Shown: piece by piece, positions 1 to 8,919 of the stretch
Position numbering within the stretch: the stretch's first letter is position 1
Layout of the letters: each line of letters starts with the position of its first letter
Source: JAICJC01 sp963757605
Lineage (GTDB): Bacteria > Actinomycetota > Thermoleophilia > Gaiellales > JAICJC01
Length of the DNA: 64,000 bases
Direction of reading: 5' to 3'
NCBI GenBank assembly: GCA_963757605.1
Contig: CAVWSF010000005.1
Location: 1,178,001-1,242,000, forward strand
Made by a program: the position numbers and the translations under genes
Notes under the pieces: model-generated
The model's input: the letters and a program-made list of their open reading frames with translations, nothing else
The model's database searches: none
What the model was told of the DNA's origin: nothing

Positions 1-179
1 GCCGTCCCGCCCGCGCCCTCGATCAGGGCAGCCGTCTCGGCGAGCGGCTCCGCCCGGCGGCCGGCGACGATGACGGCGGCGCCCAGGCGCGAGAACTCGA
101 GCGCCATGGCCCGTCCCATGCCGCTGCCGCCTCCGGTAACGACCGCCACCTGCCCGTCAAATGTGCCGTCAACCAGCAT
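1..179 (-). CDS. SDR family oxidoreductase (N-terminal part, cut by window edge)
   Basis: The first 59 residues of a short-chain dehydrogenase/reductase are visible, reading off the left edge. After a short lead, the beta strand VAVVTGGGSGMGRAMA carries the family's NAD(P)-binding TGxxxGxG motif, followed by a second strand (AAVIVAGRR) whose Arg pair suggests NADP(H). The catalytic Ser-Tyr-Lys lie outside the window, so the substrate cannot be told. The ATG at 179 overlaps the 3' end of the upstream acyl-CoA synthetase by 11 bases, making it the fourth gene of a tightly coupled minus-strand operon with an amine oxidase and a CoA ligase. A role in reducing or oxidising an intermediate of the same pathway is inference. 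Confidence 0.85.
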   Translation of the reverse strand, partial: MLVDGTFDGQVAVVTGGGSGMGRAMALEFSRLGAAVIVAGRRAEPLAETAALIEGAGGT

Positions 180-2220
180 CCTCGGCGTCAATCTCTATCA
201 CGCGGGCGTCGAGGGCGACGGCCCCTTCGGCGGTGACGAGCAGCGGATTCACCTCGATCTCGGCGATCCGGGGGTACGCGGCCGCCACACGGGACAGGGC
301 GACCGCCGCCTCCGCTGCGGCCCGCACGTCGCAGGCGGGCCGGCCGCGGGCGCCGGCCAGGAGCGCCGCTCCCCGCAGCGAGAACAGCATGCGCTCGGCC
401 TCGGCGACGTCGAGCGGCGCCAGCCCGACGGCGACGTCGCCGAAGATCTCCGTGTAGATCCCGCCCAGGCCGACCGCCGCGACCGGTCCGAAGCGGGGGT
501 CGCGGCCGGCGCCGACGATCAGCTCGACACCGTCGCCCACGGGCGCCATGCGCTCGACCGAGTAGCCCGGCGGGTCGAGCCGCCGACGCAGGTCGGCGAC
601 CGCCGCGCGCAGCTCCTCGGGCCCGGCGATGCCGACCACCACCCCACCGGCGTCGGACTTGTGCAGCGTCCCCAGCGCCTTCAGCACCACCGGATAGCCG
701 AGCTCCTCCGCGGCGGCGGTGGCGTCCGCGTCCCGGGCCACCTCGCGGGCAGTGGCGAACGCGATCCCGGCCGCCTCGAGCAGCCCGCGGGCGCCGAAGT
801 AGCCGTCGATCGCCGGCAGCGCCTCGGCCGGCGGCAGCACCGGGGCGCCGGGAGCCGGCGGATGAGGCAGGAGCGCGGCCAGCGCGCCCACCGCAGCCCC
901 GATCCCCGGATAGACCGGGACGCCGTCGGCCCGAAGGACTGCCGCGGTCGGCGAGTCGTGGTACATCGTCTGCGCCACCAGCGGCCGGCCGGTCTCGTGG
1001 GCGGCGCGCGCCACCTCGCGGGCGACATCCGCCTCCTGCCCCGCGAACGCGAGGGAGTACTGGCTGTAGCCGCCGAAGTAGCCCGTCAGGAGCACCCCGT
1101 CGACCTCGCCCGAGCCGAGCACCGTCCGCGCCACACGGGCGTAGGAGTGGAAGTCCTGCTCGCCGCCGCCGGCCAGGTCGACCGGGTTGCGGGTCGCCGC
1201 CGTCGGCGGGAGCGCGGCGGCCAGCTCGGCGGAGAGGTCGGTCGAGAGCAGTGGCAGCTCGAGCCCGGCCTCGGCCGCCACATCGCAGGCGATCGCCCCG
1301 TGCCCGCCGCCGTCGCCGACCACCGCCACCCGCGGGCCGGCCAGCGGCCGGGCGCGGAGCAGGGCCTGAGCCAGGTCGATCATCTCGCCCGGGGTCGAGA
1401 CGAGATGCGCGCCGGCCGCCCGGCAGGCCGCCTCGACCACCGACACGTCGCTCACCAGCGCGCCGGTGTGCGAGGCCGCGGCCCTGATGCTCGCGGCGCT
1501 CCGCCCCACGGTCAAGAGGACGACCGGCGTCGACGCCGCAGCCGCGGCGTCCACGAACGCCCGGCCGTCGCTGAAGTCCTCGGCGTAGACGGCGATCAGG
1601 TCGGTGCCGTCGTGCGCGGCGAACGACGCCACCAGCTCGGCCAGATCGACGTCGGACTGGTTGCCGACCGACGCGAACCGCGAGAAACCCATCTCGACCG
1701 CCCGCGCCAGGATCCCCAGCTCGAGCGCCAGGTTGCCGCTCTGCGAGATGAGGCCGATCGAGCCCGGCGGGAACTCGTTCGACGCCAGACCGAGGTCGGA
1801 CGTGGCGTCGTAGACGCCCAGGCAGTTGGGGCCGAGGAGCATCGCCCCGGCGGCCCGAACGCGCTCCACCAGCGCCTGCTCGCGGGCCTGCGCCTCGGGG
1901 CCGAGCTCGCCCAGGCCGGCGGTGATCCCGACGAGCGCGCGTGCGCCGACGGCCAGCGCGTCGTCGACCGTCTGCTCGAAGGCCGCCGCCGGGACGGAGA
2001 TGACCACCAGCTCGGGCGCGTCCGGGAGGTCGTGAAGCGACGCGTACGCGGGCCGGTCGAGCACGGTGCCGCCGTTTCGGTTCACCAGGTAGACGGGCCG
2101 GCGGTGCTCGCCCCGCAGGGCGCCGCGGCCGAGCCAGTTGCCCCACTTGGCGGGGTCGTCGGACGCGCCGACGATCGCGACCGAGCGCGGTGCGAAGAGA
2201 GGCTCGAGGTCGCGCGCCAT
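169..2220 (-). CDS. Acyl-CoA synthetase, NDP-forming (acetate-CoA ligase, ADP-forming type)
   Basis: About 683 residues with the single-chain order of ADP-forming acyl-CoA synthetases: a CoA-binding Rossmann domain at the N terminus (LFAPRSVAIVGASDDP, then WGNW), two succinyl-CoA-ligase-like domains (LLGPNCLGVYD, LISQSGNLALELG, SHTGALVSD), and a C-terminal ATP-grasp domain (YPVVLKALGTLHKSDAGGV). The family interconverts acyl-CoA plus ADP and Pi with free acid plus ATP. The ATG at 2220 places the usual family opening directly at the N terminus. An in-frame GTG at 2238 forms a GTGA overlap with the amine oxidase stop and is a plausible coupled start adding six residues. The neighbours suggest it activates the carboxylate left by amine or aldehyde oxidation; the actual acid is unknown. 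Confidence 0.9.
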   Translation of the reverse strand: MARDLEPLFAPRSVAIVGASDDPAKWGNWLGRGALRGEHRRPVYLVNRNGGTVLDRPAYASLHDLPDAPELVVISVPAAAFEQTVDDALAVGARALVGITAGLGELGPEAQAREQALVERVRAAGAMLLGPNCLGVYDATSDLGLASNEFPPGSIGLISQSGNLALELGILARAVEMGFSRFASVGNQSDVDLAELVASFAAHDGTDLIAVYAEDFSDGRAFVDAAAAASTPVVLLTVGRSAASIRAAASHTGALVSDVSVVEAACRAAGAHLVSTPGEMIDLAQALLRARPLAGPRVAVVGDGGGHGAIACDVAAEAGLELPLLSTDLSAELAAALPPTAATRNPVDLAGGGEQDFHSYARVARTVLGSGEVDGVLLTGYFGGYSQYSLAFAGQEADVAREVARAAHETGRPLVAQTMYHDSPTAAVLRADGVPVYPGIGAAVGALAALLPHPPAPGAPVLPPAEALPAIDGYFGARGLLEAAGIAFATAREVARDADATAAAEELGYPVVLKALGTLHKSDAGGVVVGIAGPEELRAAVADLRRRLDPPGYSVERMAPVGDGVELIVGAGRDPRFGPVAAVGLGGIYTEIFGDVAVGLAPLDVAEAERMLFSLRGAALLAGARGRPACDVRAAAEAAVALSRVAAAYPRIAEIEVNPLLVTAEGAVALDARVIEIDAEDAG

Positions 2221-2234
2221 GCCCGCGAATGCTG

Positions 2235-3539
2235 TCACGCCTCGAGGATCGCCCGCGCCGCCGCCCGGCCCGTGCGGACCGCGCCCTCCATGTAGCCGGC
2301 CACCCAGTGGTCGGAGCCGGCGACGTAGAACGGCGGCTCGTGGGTACCGTGGAGCGGGCCGACCGCCATCACGTCGCCGGGCGCCCACTGCGTCACATAG
2401 CCCTGCGTGAACGGGTCGAGGCCCCAGTCGCGGGTCATCATCGCGGCGGGGTCGGCCGCCTCCGGGCCGAAGAGCCGCTCGAGGGCGCCAAGAAGCTCCT
2501 CGCGCCGAACGGCGTCAGCGGCCGAGACGTGGTGGAGCAGCCGCTCCGGCGGCACGAGCACCGACAGCAGGCCCTCGCCCTGCGGCCAGGTCGACCCGAA
2601 CAGGTTCTCGCTCTCGGCCAGGCCGTTCTGGCCGCGCTCGCGCCAGAACGGCGAGCGGTAGGCGAGGGCGTACTTGCCCGCCCGTGCGTGCCGCAGGCGG
2701 TGGAGCGACTCCAGCCGGGCCGGCGAGAGCCCGTCGATCGCGATGTCGCGCAGCGGCCCCGCGGGCACGGCGCAGACGACGGCGTCGGCATCCACCCGCT
2801 CGCCCGAGTCAAGCGTGACCGCCGCACGCGCGCCGACCTCGATCCGGCGCACGACCGCACCGAGCCGGAGCCGCTCGCCGAGCTCGTCGGCCATGCGCAG
2901 CGCGACGGTGGCGCTGCCCTCGGCGACGGTCATCGACTCCCACGCCTCAAGGTCGTAGGCCCCGAGCCCGCCGGCGACGGCGTCCATGCGGAGCGCCGCG
3001 AGCAGCGACGTGCGCTCGGCCGAGCCGGCTGCCACACCCAGGTGCGCCAGCTCGCGGGCCCGGATCACCGCCGGGAGCGCGCCCTGCTCGCGCAGCCACC
3101 CGTTGACCGAGAGCCGGTCGAGCCGGTCGGCGTCGGGGTGACCCCACGGATCGTCGGGATCGACGGTGCGCGCCAGCTCGCCGGCCAGGCCGGCGAGCCG
3201 CTCCGCGTCGGCCCGCTCGGCGTCGGTCATCCACGGAAGGTCGTCGCCCCGGTGGACGCCGTCGACCAGGTCGGTCGTCATCTCGCCCGGCTCGGCGACA
3301 TAGCTCGGCCGCATATGAAGGCCCAGCTCGGCGGCCAGCTCGAGGTACGCGGTGTGGAACTCGCCGACGAGCTCGCCGCCCAGCTGGACGACTCGCGCGT
3401 CCGGCAGCGTCTCCTGCTCGACCCGTCCGCCGGGCCGGGCGCGGGCCTCGAGCACCACCACGTCGGCGCCCGCGTGGTGCAGGTCGCGCGCCGCGGCCAG
3501 GCCGGCGAGGCCGGCGCCCACCACGAGGACGTCGGTCAC
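2235..3539 (-). CDS. Flavin-containing amine oxidase (FAD-dependent)
   Basis: A 434-residue protein of the flavin monoamine/polyamine oxidase family. The N terminus has the dinucleotide-binding fold VVGAGLAGLAAARDL with the downstream E-ARxRxGGRV stretch (residues about 5-40) that holds the FAD ribose. The C terminus carries the second FAD-binding signature (HWVAGYMEGAVRTGRAAA). Members oxidise primary, secondary or polyamine C-N bonds to an imine with H2O2 release. The GTG start at 3539 overlaps the TGA of the upstream 126-aa gene as GTGA, and its own stop overlaps the possible GTG of the CoA ligase, so the genes are translationally coupled. The Pot-type importer on the other arm suggests a polyamine or related amine as substrate; that is inference. 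Confidence 0.88.
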   Translation of the reverse strand: MTDVLVVGAGLAGLAAARDLHHAGADVVVLEARARPGGRVEQETLPDARVVQLGGELVGEFHTAYLELAAELGLHMRPSYVAEPGEMTTDLVDGVHRGDDLPWMTDAERADAERLAGLAGELARTVDPDDPWGHPDADRLDRLSVNGWLREQGALPAVIRARELAHLGVAAGSAERTSLLAALRMDAVAGGLGAYDLEAWESMTVAEGSATVALRMADELGERLRLGAVVRRIEVGARAAVTLDSGERVDADAVVCAVPAGPLRDIAIDGLSPARLESLHRLRHARAGKYALAYRSPFWRERGQNGLAESENLFGSTWPQGEGLLSVLVPPERLLHHVSAADAVRREELLGALERLFGPEAADPAAMMTRDWGLDPFTQGYVTQWAPGDVMAVGPLHGTHEPPFYVAGSDHWVAGYMEGAVRTGRAAARAILEA

Positions 3540-3916
3540 CGGCCGGCCCGCCGTCCCAGCCTGCGCACGAGCTCGCCGATCCGCGAGCGCTCCGTCTCGG
3601 CAGCGTCCTCTTCGCCGGGCACGGTGAACGCGAGCAGCCAGTGGTTCTCGAGGACGTCGGCCACGAGCTCCGACAGCGGGTCGGCGCCCAGCCGGTCGAC
3701 GTACCGCTCGAGCAGGAGCCTGCGCTCTCTCAGGTACGCGAGCCAGTCCCCGTACCCGCCCGCGACGACGATCCGCTCGAGCGCGGCTCGCTCGGTCTCC
3801 TCGGCCCGGCCCGGCTCGCCGAGCGCTGCGGCAAGCGCCGCCACGGCCGACGGCAGCACGGCCTCGGATTCGGGCGTCAGGAAGAGCCAGCGGTCACGGA
3901 CGGGCGTCTCGGTCAT
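3536..3916 (-). CDS. Conserved-looking protein of unknown function (126 aa)
   Basis: I do not recognise this family. The 126 residues are soluble, rich in Leu, Arg and Glu, predicted mostly helical, with no Cys clusters, signal peptide or membrane segment; WLFLTPESEAVLPSAVAAL near the start and VLENHWLLAFTVPGEED near residue 95 are the most distinctive stretches. It is the first gene of the minus-strand operon, begins at ATG 3916 only eight bases from the palindromic operator, and overlaps the amine oxidase start by four bases. Its position suggests a helper of the oxidase or a small ligand-binding protein, but nothing in the sequence shows this. Confidence 0.7.
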   Translation of the reverse strand: MTETPVRDRWLFLTPESEAVLPSAVAALAAALGEPGRAEETERAALERIVVAGGYGDWLAYLRERRLLLERYVDRLGADPLSELVADVLENHWLLAFTVPGEEDAAETERSRIGELVRRLGRRAGR

Positions 3917-3924
3917 GGTGTATC

Positions 3925-3944
3925 CTGACTGATCCGTCAGTCAG
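3925..3944. promoter_or_regulatory. Palindromic operator between divergent genes (probable TetR site)
   Basis: A perfect 8+4+8 palindrome, CTGACTGATCCGTCAGTCAG, fills the 35-bp gap between the operon starting at 3916 (minus) and the TetR gene starting at 3952 (plus). Size, symmetry and place fit a TetR dimer site that would control both arms and the regulator itself. It lies only seven bases upstream of the TetR start, so the plus-strand message must be nearly leaderless or start within the site. Confidence 0.75.
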
Positions 3945-3951
3945 ACTTGCA

Positions 3952-4566
3952 ATGATGACCGAGCCGGCTTCCCGCCGCAAGCACACCATCCTCGACGCCG
4001 CCTGCGTGGTGATCGCTCGCGACGGCGCCGCCCGCCTGCGCGTCGCCGACGTGGCCGCCGAGGCCGGGGTCTCGACGGCCCTCGTCCACTACTACTTCCC
4101 CGCGCGGGCCGACGTCATCGAGGCCGCCTTCGCGCACGCCGACGACCTGGCCGACGCCGTCGCCGAGGCCAAGCTGCGCGCCATCGCCACCGGCCGCGGC
4201 CGGGTCGAGAAGCTGTTCGCGACGTGGGCGGGCGACGAGCCCGCGATCCGCGCCAACTGGGCGGTCTGGAACGAGATGTGGCAGTACGCCGCCCACAACG
4301 ACGGCGCCCGCGCGCTCGTCCAGAGCTCGCACCGGCGCTGGCTCGAGCAGATCCACGACCTGATCGCCGAGGGCGTCGAGGACGGGTCGATCCCGGCGAC
4401 CGTCGAGCCGTGGCCGGCGGCCCGCCGGTTGGCGGCCTGCGTCAACGACTGGGGCCGCGAGGCCCTCCTCGGCCTGCGCACGGCCCGTGATCTGCGCCGC
4501 GATCTGGTTGCGACGGCAGAGCGCGAGCTGGGCCCCGCCAAGGCGGCCAAGAGCCGGGCGGCATGA
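3952..4566 (+). CDS. TetR/AcrR family transcriptional regulator
   Basis: A 204-residue one-component repressor. Residues about 8-55 form the TetR DNA-binding domain (RKHTILDAACVVIARDG, then VADVAAEAGVSTALVHYYF, the recognition helix with its typical HYYF end). The all-helical C-terminal half (WAVWNEMWQYAAHN) resembles BetI-type ligand domains, whose known effectors are choline-like quaternary amines; that match is by eye. Two consecutive ATGs (3952, 3955) are possible starts. It diverges from the amine oxidase operon across a perfect palindrome and overlaps the Rieske oxygenase gene by ATGA, so it probably senses the imported amine or a product and represses both arms. Confidence 0.93.
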   Translation: MMTEPASRRKHTILDAACVVIARDGAARLRVADVAAEAGVSTALVHYYFPARADVIEAAFAHADDLADAVAEAKLRAIATGRGRVEKLFATWAGDEPAIRANWAVWNEMWQYAAHNDGARALVQSSHRRWLEQIHDLIAEGVEDGSIPATVEPWPAARRLAACVNDWGREALLGLRTARDLRRDLVATAERELGPAKAAKSRAA

Positions 4567-5717
4567 GCGAGGGGCCGATCCGCACGCTCCCGGCCTGGGT
4601 CTACCGCTCGCCGGAGTTCTATCGCGCCGAGCGGCGGGCGATCTGGACGCGCCAGTGGCTCCTCGTCGGCCACGTCTCGCAGCTCACGAAGCCGGGCGAC
4701 TACGTCAGCATGCGGATCGCGGGCGAGCCGATCGCAGTCGTCGTCGGCGCCGACGGCGAGCTGCGCGGCTTCTCCAACGTCTGCCGCCACCGGGGCTCCC
4801 GGATCCTCGACGGCGCGGGAAACTGCGGCAAGGCCATCCGCTGTCCCTACCACGGCTGGACGTACGGGCTCGACGGGCGCCTGCTCGCCGTGCCCGAGAA
4901 GACCGGGTTCCCGGGGTTCGATCGCGAGGAGAACGGGCTCTGGCCCGTGCATGTCGGCGTCTCGGCCGGCTTCGTCTTCGCCAACCTGGCTCCCGAGCCC
5001 GAGCCGCTCGACCTCGCGCTGGGCCCGTTCGCGGAGTGGCTCGCGCCCTATCGCCCCGAGCGGCTCGTGCGCTACCAAACGGGATCGTCCGTGCTTCCCA
5101 TCAACTGGAAGAACTCGATCGACAACTTCCTGGAGGGCTACCACGTGCCGGTCGGCCACCCCGGCCTGCTGCGCCTGCTCGACTACAAGAACTACCTCGT
5201 CGAGACGTCCGACGTGAACGTCTCGATCGCGCGCAGCCCGATGCGCGACAAGGCCTCCCACGACCGCCGCGAGCGACTCTACCAGCGGCTCATGAGGCCC
5301 ATGCCCGGCCTGCGCTCCCCGGAGTCGGAGCAGTGGAACTTCGTCTTCGCGTTCCCGGGGACGACGGTCAACCTCTATCCCGACCAGATCGACTTCTGGC
5401 TCAACTACCCCCTCGACGAGCGGCGCACGCTCACGATCTGGAACGCGTTTCGGCCGCCCGAGACGTCGGGCCGGCGCGACCGGCTCGTGCGCAAGCTCAA
5501 CTCCAGGATCAACCACCTCGTGCAGGAGGAGGACAACGAGCTCACCGAGCGCGTCCAGGAGGGGCTCGAGTCGAGCCGCTACCGGGCCGGCGTGATCGGC
5601 GCGCGCGAGAACGGCATCAAGCACTTCCACGACCTCATCCGCGCGGCGATCCCCGCCGCGGTCACCGACGCCGAGGCCGAGGGCGTCTCCGCCTTGCGCG
5701 AGGCGGCGCTGGCATGA
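4563..5717 (+). CDS. Rieske non-heme iron oxygenase, alpha subunit
   Basis: A 384-residue aromatic-ring-hydroxylating-type oxygenase large subunit. The Rieske [2Fe-2S] motif is complete: CRHRG, then 17 residues later CPYHGW (residues about 77-103). The mononuclear iron site is seen at DNFLEGYHVPVGHPG (two His), with the partner acid expected near the C terminus. Substrates range from aromatic acids to quaternary amines such as stachydrine or carnitine, where the enzyme N-demethylates. Location between a BetI-like regulator and a quaternary-amine/polyamine importer favours an N-demethylase. No reductase or ferredoxin gene is in the window, so electrons must come from elsewhere. The ATGA overlap couples it to the regulator. 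Confidence 0.92.
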   Translation: MSEGPIRTLPAWVYRSPEFYRAERRAIWTRQWLLVGHVSQLTKPGDYVSMRIAGEPIAVVVGADGELRGFSNVCRHRGSRILDGAGNCGKAIRCPYHGWTYGLDGRLLAVPEKTGFPGFDREENGLWPVHVGVSAGFVFANLAPEPEPLDLALGPFAEWLAPYRPERLVRYQTGSSVLPINWKNSIDNFLEGYHVPVGHPGLLRLLDYKNYLVETSDVNVSIARSPMRDKASHDRRERLYQRLMRPMPGLRSPESEQWNFVFAFPGTTVNLYPDQIDFWLNYPLDERRTLTIWNAFRPPETSGRRDRLVRKLNSRINHLVQEEDNELTERVQEGLESSRYRAGVIGARENGIKHFHDLIRAAIPAAVTDAEAEGVSALREAALA

Positions 5718-5742
5718 TTGGATCGACTCGAGGGAGGGACGG

Positions 5743-7068
5743 ATGACCTGGCACCCCAAGGAGCGCGGCGCCACCCGGCGCGACTTCCTGATCAGATCGG
5801 GCGGGGCGGCGCTTGGGCTTTCGAGCGCGGGATCGCTGCTTGCGGCCTGCGGCAACACGACGACGCCCTCGGGCGCCGGAACCGGAACCGGCGGCGAGCC
5901 GGTCGGGCCCGGTGGGCTCCCGCTGGCGCGGCCGGACAAGCGCGTGACGCTGGCGATGTGGGAGGACCCGATCGAGTCCGGCCTGGAGCCCGAGACCGGC
6001 GGCACGTTCACCGTCTTCAACTACCCGGCCTACTTCTGGAAGAAGCTCCTGAAGGACTTCGGGAAAAAGTACGGCGTCGAGGTTCAGTACACCCCGTTCG
6101 ACAACATCGCCTCGGGCATCCAGCAGCTGGCGTCCGGCTCGGTGCAGCCCGACGTCATGGAGATGACGCCCGACCACCTCGATCAGGTGGTCGCCGGCAA
6201 GCTCATCAAGCCGCTCAATCTCGACTACATCCCAAATCTCAAGAAGAACATCTGGCCGGAGCTGGTGGATCCGTTCTACGACGGTGGATCGCACTACACG
6301 GTGCCGTACACGACCTACGCGACGGGGATCTTCTGGCGCAACGACCAGGTCACCGAGGACATCGCCTCGATGCAGCAGCCGTGGGACATCTTCTGGCAGG
6401 CCGAGGCCTACAAGGGCAAGACCGTTCTGCTCTCGGAGGACCGCGAGACGATCGCGATGGCGCTCCTGCGCAAGGGGATCACCGACATCAACACCGAGGA
6501 CCCGAAGCAGATCAACCAGGCGGTCGCCGACCTCAAGGAGCTCTACGGCGTCTGCAACATCAAGGTCGGCGACTCGCAGTACCAGGCGATCCCCGAGGGC
6601 ACGGCCTGGCTCAACCAAGCCTGGTCGGGCGACCCCATCGCGGGCTACATCTACTACCTGCCCGCCAAGACGCCGCCGGCGACGCTCTCCTACTGGAAGG
6701 CGCCCAAGGGCAACGTGCCCGTGCAGAACGACTGCTTCTCGATCTGCTCGACGACGAAGAAGCCGGTGCTCGCCCATCTGTTCCTGAACTGGATGATCGA
6801 CAACGGCATCGCGACGTCGAACTTCATCAACTTCAACGGCTACCAGCCACCGCTGAACGAGATCGAGCCGACCGGTCTCCTCGAAGAGTTGCGGAAGGTG
6901 CGAAACGCCTCGTGGGGGACGAATGAGACGGCTCCGCCGGAGAACCTGTCGACGGCGATCCTGACAAACGATGACTTCGGCCCCGACTCGCTCCAGGAGA
7001 TGACGCTGACCGCTGAGGGCAACGCGCTCTGGCAGAACGGCTACTCCGACTTCCTTTCGGGTGGCTGA
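5743..7068 (+). CDS. Extracellular solute-binding lipoprotein, spermidine/putrescine type
   Basis: A 441-residue periplasmic-type binding protein of the PotD/PotF family. The N terminus combines a Tat-like twin Arg (TRRDFLIRSGG) with a hydrophobic run and a lipobox ending SLLAACG, so it is probably exported folded and lipid-anchored. A Ser/Gly/Thr linker follows, then the two-lobed binding domain (MWEDPIESGL, VFNYPAYFWKKLL, WMIDNGIATSNFINFNGYQPP). A strong GGAGGGAC Shine-Dalgarno sits just upstream of ATG 5743. It heads a run of binding protein, two permeases and an ATPase, and would capture a cationic amine. The exact ligand cannot be read from sequence. Confidence 0.93.
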   Translation: MTWHPKERGATRRDFLIRSGGAALGLSSAGSLLAACGNTTTPSGAGTGTGGEPVGPGGLPLARPDKRVTLAMWEDPIESGLEPETGGTFTVFNYPAYFWKKLLKDFGKKYGVEVQYTPFDNIASGIQQLASGSVQPDVMEMTPDHLDQVVAGKLIKPLNLDYIPNLKKNIWPELVDPFYDGGSHYTVPYTTYATGIFWRNDQVTEDIASMQQPWDIFWQAEAYKGKTVLLSEDRETIAMALLRKGITDINTEDPKQINQAVADLKELYGVCNIKVGDSQYQAIPEGTAWLNQAWSGDPIAGYIYYLPAKTPPATLSYWKAPKGNVPVQNDCFSICSTTKKPVLAHLFLNWMIDNGIATSNFINFNGYQPPLNEIEPTGLLEELRKVRNASWGTNETAPPENLSTAILTNDDFGPDSLQEMTLTAEGNALWQNGYSDFLSGG

Positions 7069-7084
7069 GGTGGCGGCCTAGCCG

Positions 7085-7978
7085 ATGTATCCGCGCTGGC
7101 TCTGGCCGGGCTTCGCCCTTCCGGGCGTCCTCTGGCTGATCATCCTCTTCGTCGTCCCGTTCTACGCGGTGATCGGCGTCGCATTCGGAACCGTCGATCC
7201 GATCCTCCTGTCGGCTGTTCCGATCTGGAATCCGCTGGAGTGGAACGTCGGCTGGGTCAACGAGACGCTCCAGCGGCTCTCGCCCGGCGGTGACCTCTGG
7301 GTCGTCTTCGTGCGCACCTGCGAGTACGTGTTCGTGTCGCTCGGGCTGAGCCTGGCGATCGGCTACCCGGTCGCCTACTACATCGCGAGGCACGCGTCTC
7401 GGACGAAGAACACGCTCCTGATCCTGCTCATCCTGCCGTTCTGGATCAGCTACCTGATGCGGATGCTGGCCTGGGTGAACCTGCTCGCCCCCGACGGCTT
7501 CGTGAACCGGTTTCTCCAGTTCGCCCACGTCATCGACCAGCCGTACGGCTTCCTCGACGGCCAGAGCTCGACGGTGATCCTGGCCCTTGTCTACGGCTAC
7601 ATCCCGTATCTGATCCTGCCGCTGTACGCCTCGCTTGATCGGATCGACAAGTCGCAGATCGAGGCGGCGCGCGACCTCGGCGCAAGCCCGTTCCGCGCCT
7701 TCCTGCACGTGACGCTGCCGCTCTCGAAGACCGGCATCCTGGGCGGCTGCGTACTGATCGCCCTGCCGATGTTCGGCGACTACTACACGCCGAACCTGGT
7801 CTCAGGCGCACCGACCACGTCGATGCTCGGAAACCAGATCGACCTCTACTTCCACAGCACGTCACAGCCCACGATCGGCGCGGCCCTGACGATCCTGCTC
7901 TCGCTCTTCCTCGTCGTGCTGATGGGCTACTACCTCATCACCGTCGCCCGAGCGACCAGGAACCTCGAATCGGTATGA
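7085..7978 (+). CDS. ABC transporter permease, PotB-like
   Basis: A 297-residue inner-membrane permease with about six hydrophobic segments (PGVLWLIILFVVPFYAVIGV at the N terminus). The EAA loop that docks to the ATPase is recognisable as EAARDLGASPFRAFLHVTLP near residue 200. This is the first permease of a PotBC-type heterodimer that moves polyamines or related cations. It lies 16 bases after the binding-protein gene and overlaps the next permease by ATGA, a standard single-transcript arrangement. Confidence 0.93.
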   Translation: MYPRWLWPGFALPGVLWLIILFVVPFYAVIGVAFGTVDPILLSAVPIWNPLEWNVGWVNETLQRLSPGGDLWVVFVRTCEYVFVSLGLSLAIGYPVAYYIARHASRTKNTLLILLILPFWISYLMRMLAWVNLLAPDGFVNRFLQFAHVIDQPYGFLDGQSSTVILALVYGYIPYLILPLYASLDRIDKSQIEAARDLGASPFRAFLHVTLPLSKTGILGGCVLIALPMFGDYYTPNLVSGAPTTSMLGNQIDLYFHSTSQPTIGAALTILLSLFLVVLMGYYLITVARATRNLESV

Positions 7979-8907
7979 GCGACACCGCCCTCCCCACAGC
8001 AGCCGCGCCCACCGCCTCGCTCTGGCGGCGCACCCGCGGCTGGATCACGAACCCCTGGGGCCGACCGCGCTTCCTGGTCCTGATCACCTGGGGCTACATG
8101 CTCTGGGCGATCGTGCCCGTGCTGATCGCGATCCAGTTCTCGTTCAACGAGACGCGCTCGCGCACCATCTGGTCGGGGTTCTCGCTCCGATGGTACACCT
8201 GGGACCCGTCCGACTCGGTCATGAACGATCCAAGCCTGCGGCAGGCGCTCGCGCAGAGCTTCAAGCTGGCCGGAGCAGACGTACTCGTCGCGGTGCCGAT
8301 CGGTGTCGCGCTGGCGCTTGGCCTTGCGCGCTGGCGCGGCCGAGGATCGGGCACGTCGAACTTCATCATGCTCTTCCCGCTCGTCACGCCCGAGATTGTG
8401 ATGGGCGTGTCGCTCCTGCTCGTCTTCACGCATATCTTCACGTTCGTCCACACCGGAACGCTCGCCCAGATCCTGGGCCACGTGACGTTCTCGATCTCAT
8501 ATGTGGTCGTGATCGTGCGCGGCCGCCTCTTCTCGATCGGCCGCCAGTACGAGGAAGCCGCGGCCGACCTCGGCGCACCACCTGGGGTCGCCCTCTACCG
8601 CGTGCTCCTGCCGCTCCTCACGCCTGCGATCGTCGCAAGCGCCGCGATCACTTTCGCCCTCTCGATCGATGACTTCGTCATCAGCTTCTGGCTGTCGAAC
8701 GGCGGCGGCACCGTGACGGTTCCGATGCAGATCTATGCCGCGACGCGCGCTGCACCGCTGCCGTCAACGAACGCGATCGCCACGATCATGGTGGCGGTCA
8801 CGCTGCTGACGGTCCTGGCCGGCTTCCTCGTCTACCGCGCCTTCACCCGAGGGGAACGGGCCGCGGGAGGCGGCATGGTCGGCGACATGGCCGCCTTCGA
8901 CATCTAG
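7975..8907 (+). CDS. ABC transporter permease, PotC-like
   Basis: A 310-residue permease, the second membrane half of the importer. Hydrophobic segments start after about 40 cytoplasmic residues (WGYMLWAIVPVLIAIQF). The EAA loop reads EEAAADLGAPPGVALYRVLL near residue 190, and IDDFVISFWLSNGG is a typical PotC stretch. The ATG overlaps the stop of the upstream permease (ATGA), and the ATPase gene begins 12 bases after its own stop. Confidence 0.93.
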   Translation: MSDTALPTAAAPTASLWRRTRGWITNPWGRPRFLVLITWGYMLWAIVPVLIAIQFSFNETRSRTIWSGFSLRWYTWDPSDSVMNDPSLRQALAQSFKLAGADVLVAVPIGVALALGLARWRGRGSGTSNFIMLFPLVTPEIVMGVSLLLVFTHIFTFVHTGTLAQILGHVTFSISYVVVIVRGRLFSIGRQYEEAAADLGAPPGVALYRVLLPLLTPAIVASAAITFALSIDDFVISFWLSNGGGTVTVPMQIYAATRAAPLPSTNAIATIMVAVTLLTVLAGFLVYRAFTRGERAAGGGMVGDMAAFDI

Positions 8908-8919
8908 TAGATTTGACCG

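Noticed and set aside
70..2295. 741-residue open frame on the plus strand across the CoA ligase
   Set aside because: Mirror frame of a GC-rich gene: the product is Arg/Gly/His-rich without any domain, and the minus strand encodes a clear acyl-CoA synthetase.
4092..6020. 642-residue minus-strand open frame across the TetR, Rieske and solute-binding genes
   Set aside because: Crosses three well-supported genes on the other strand and has low-complexity composition.
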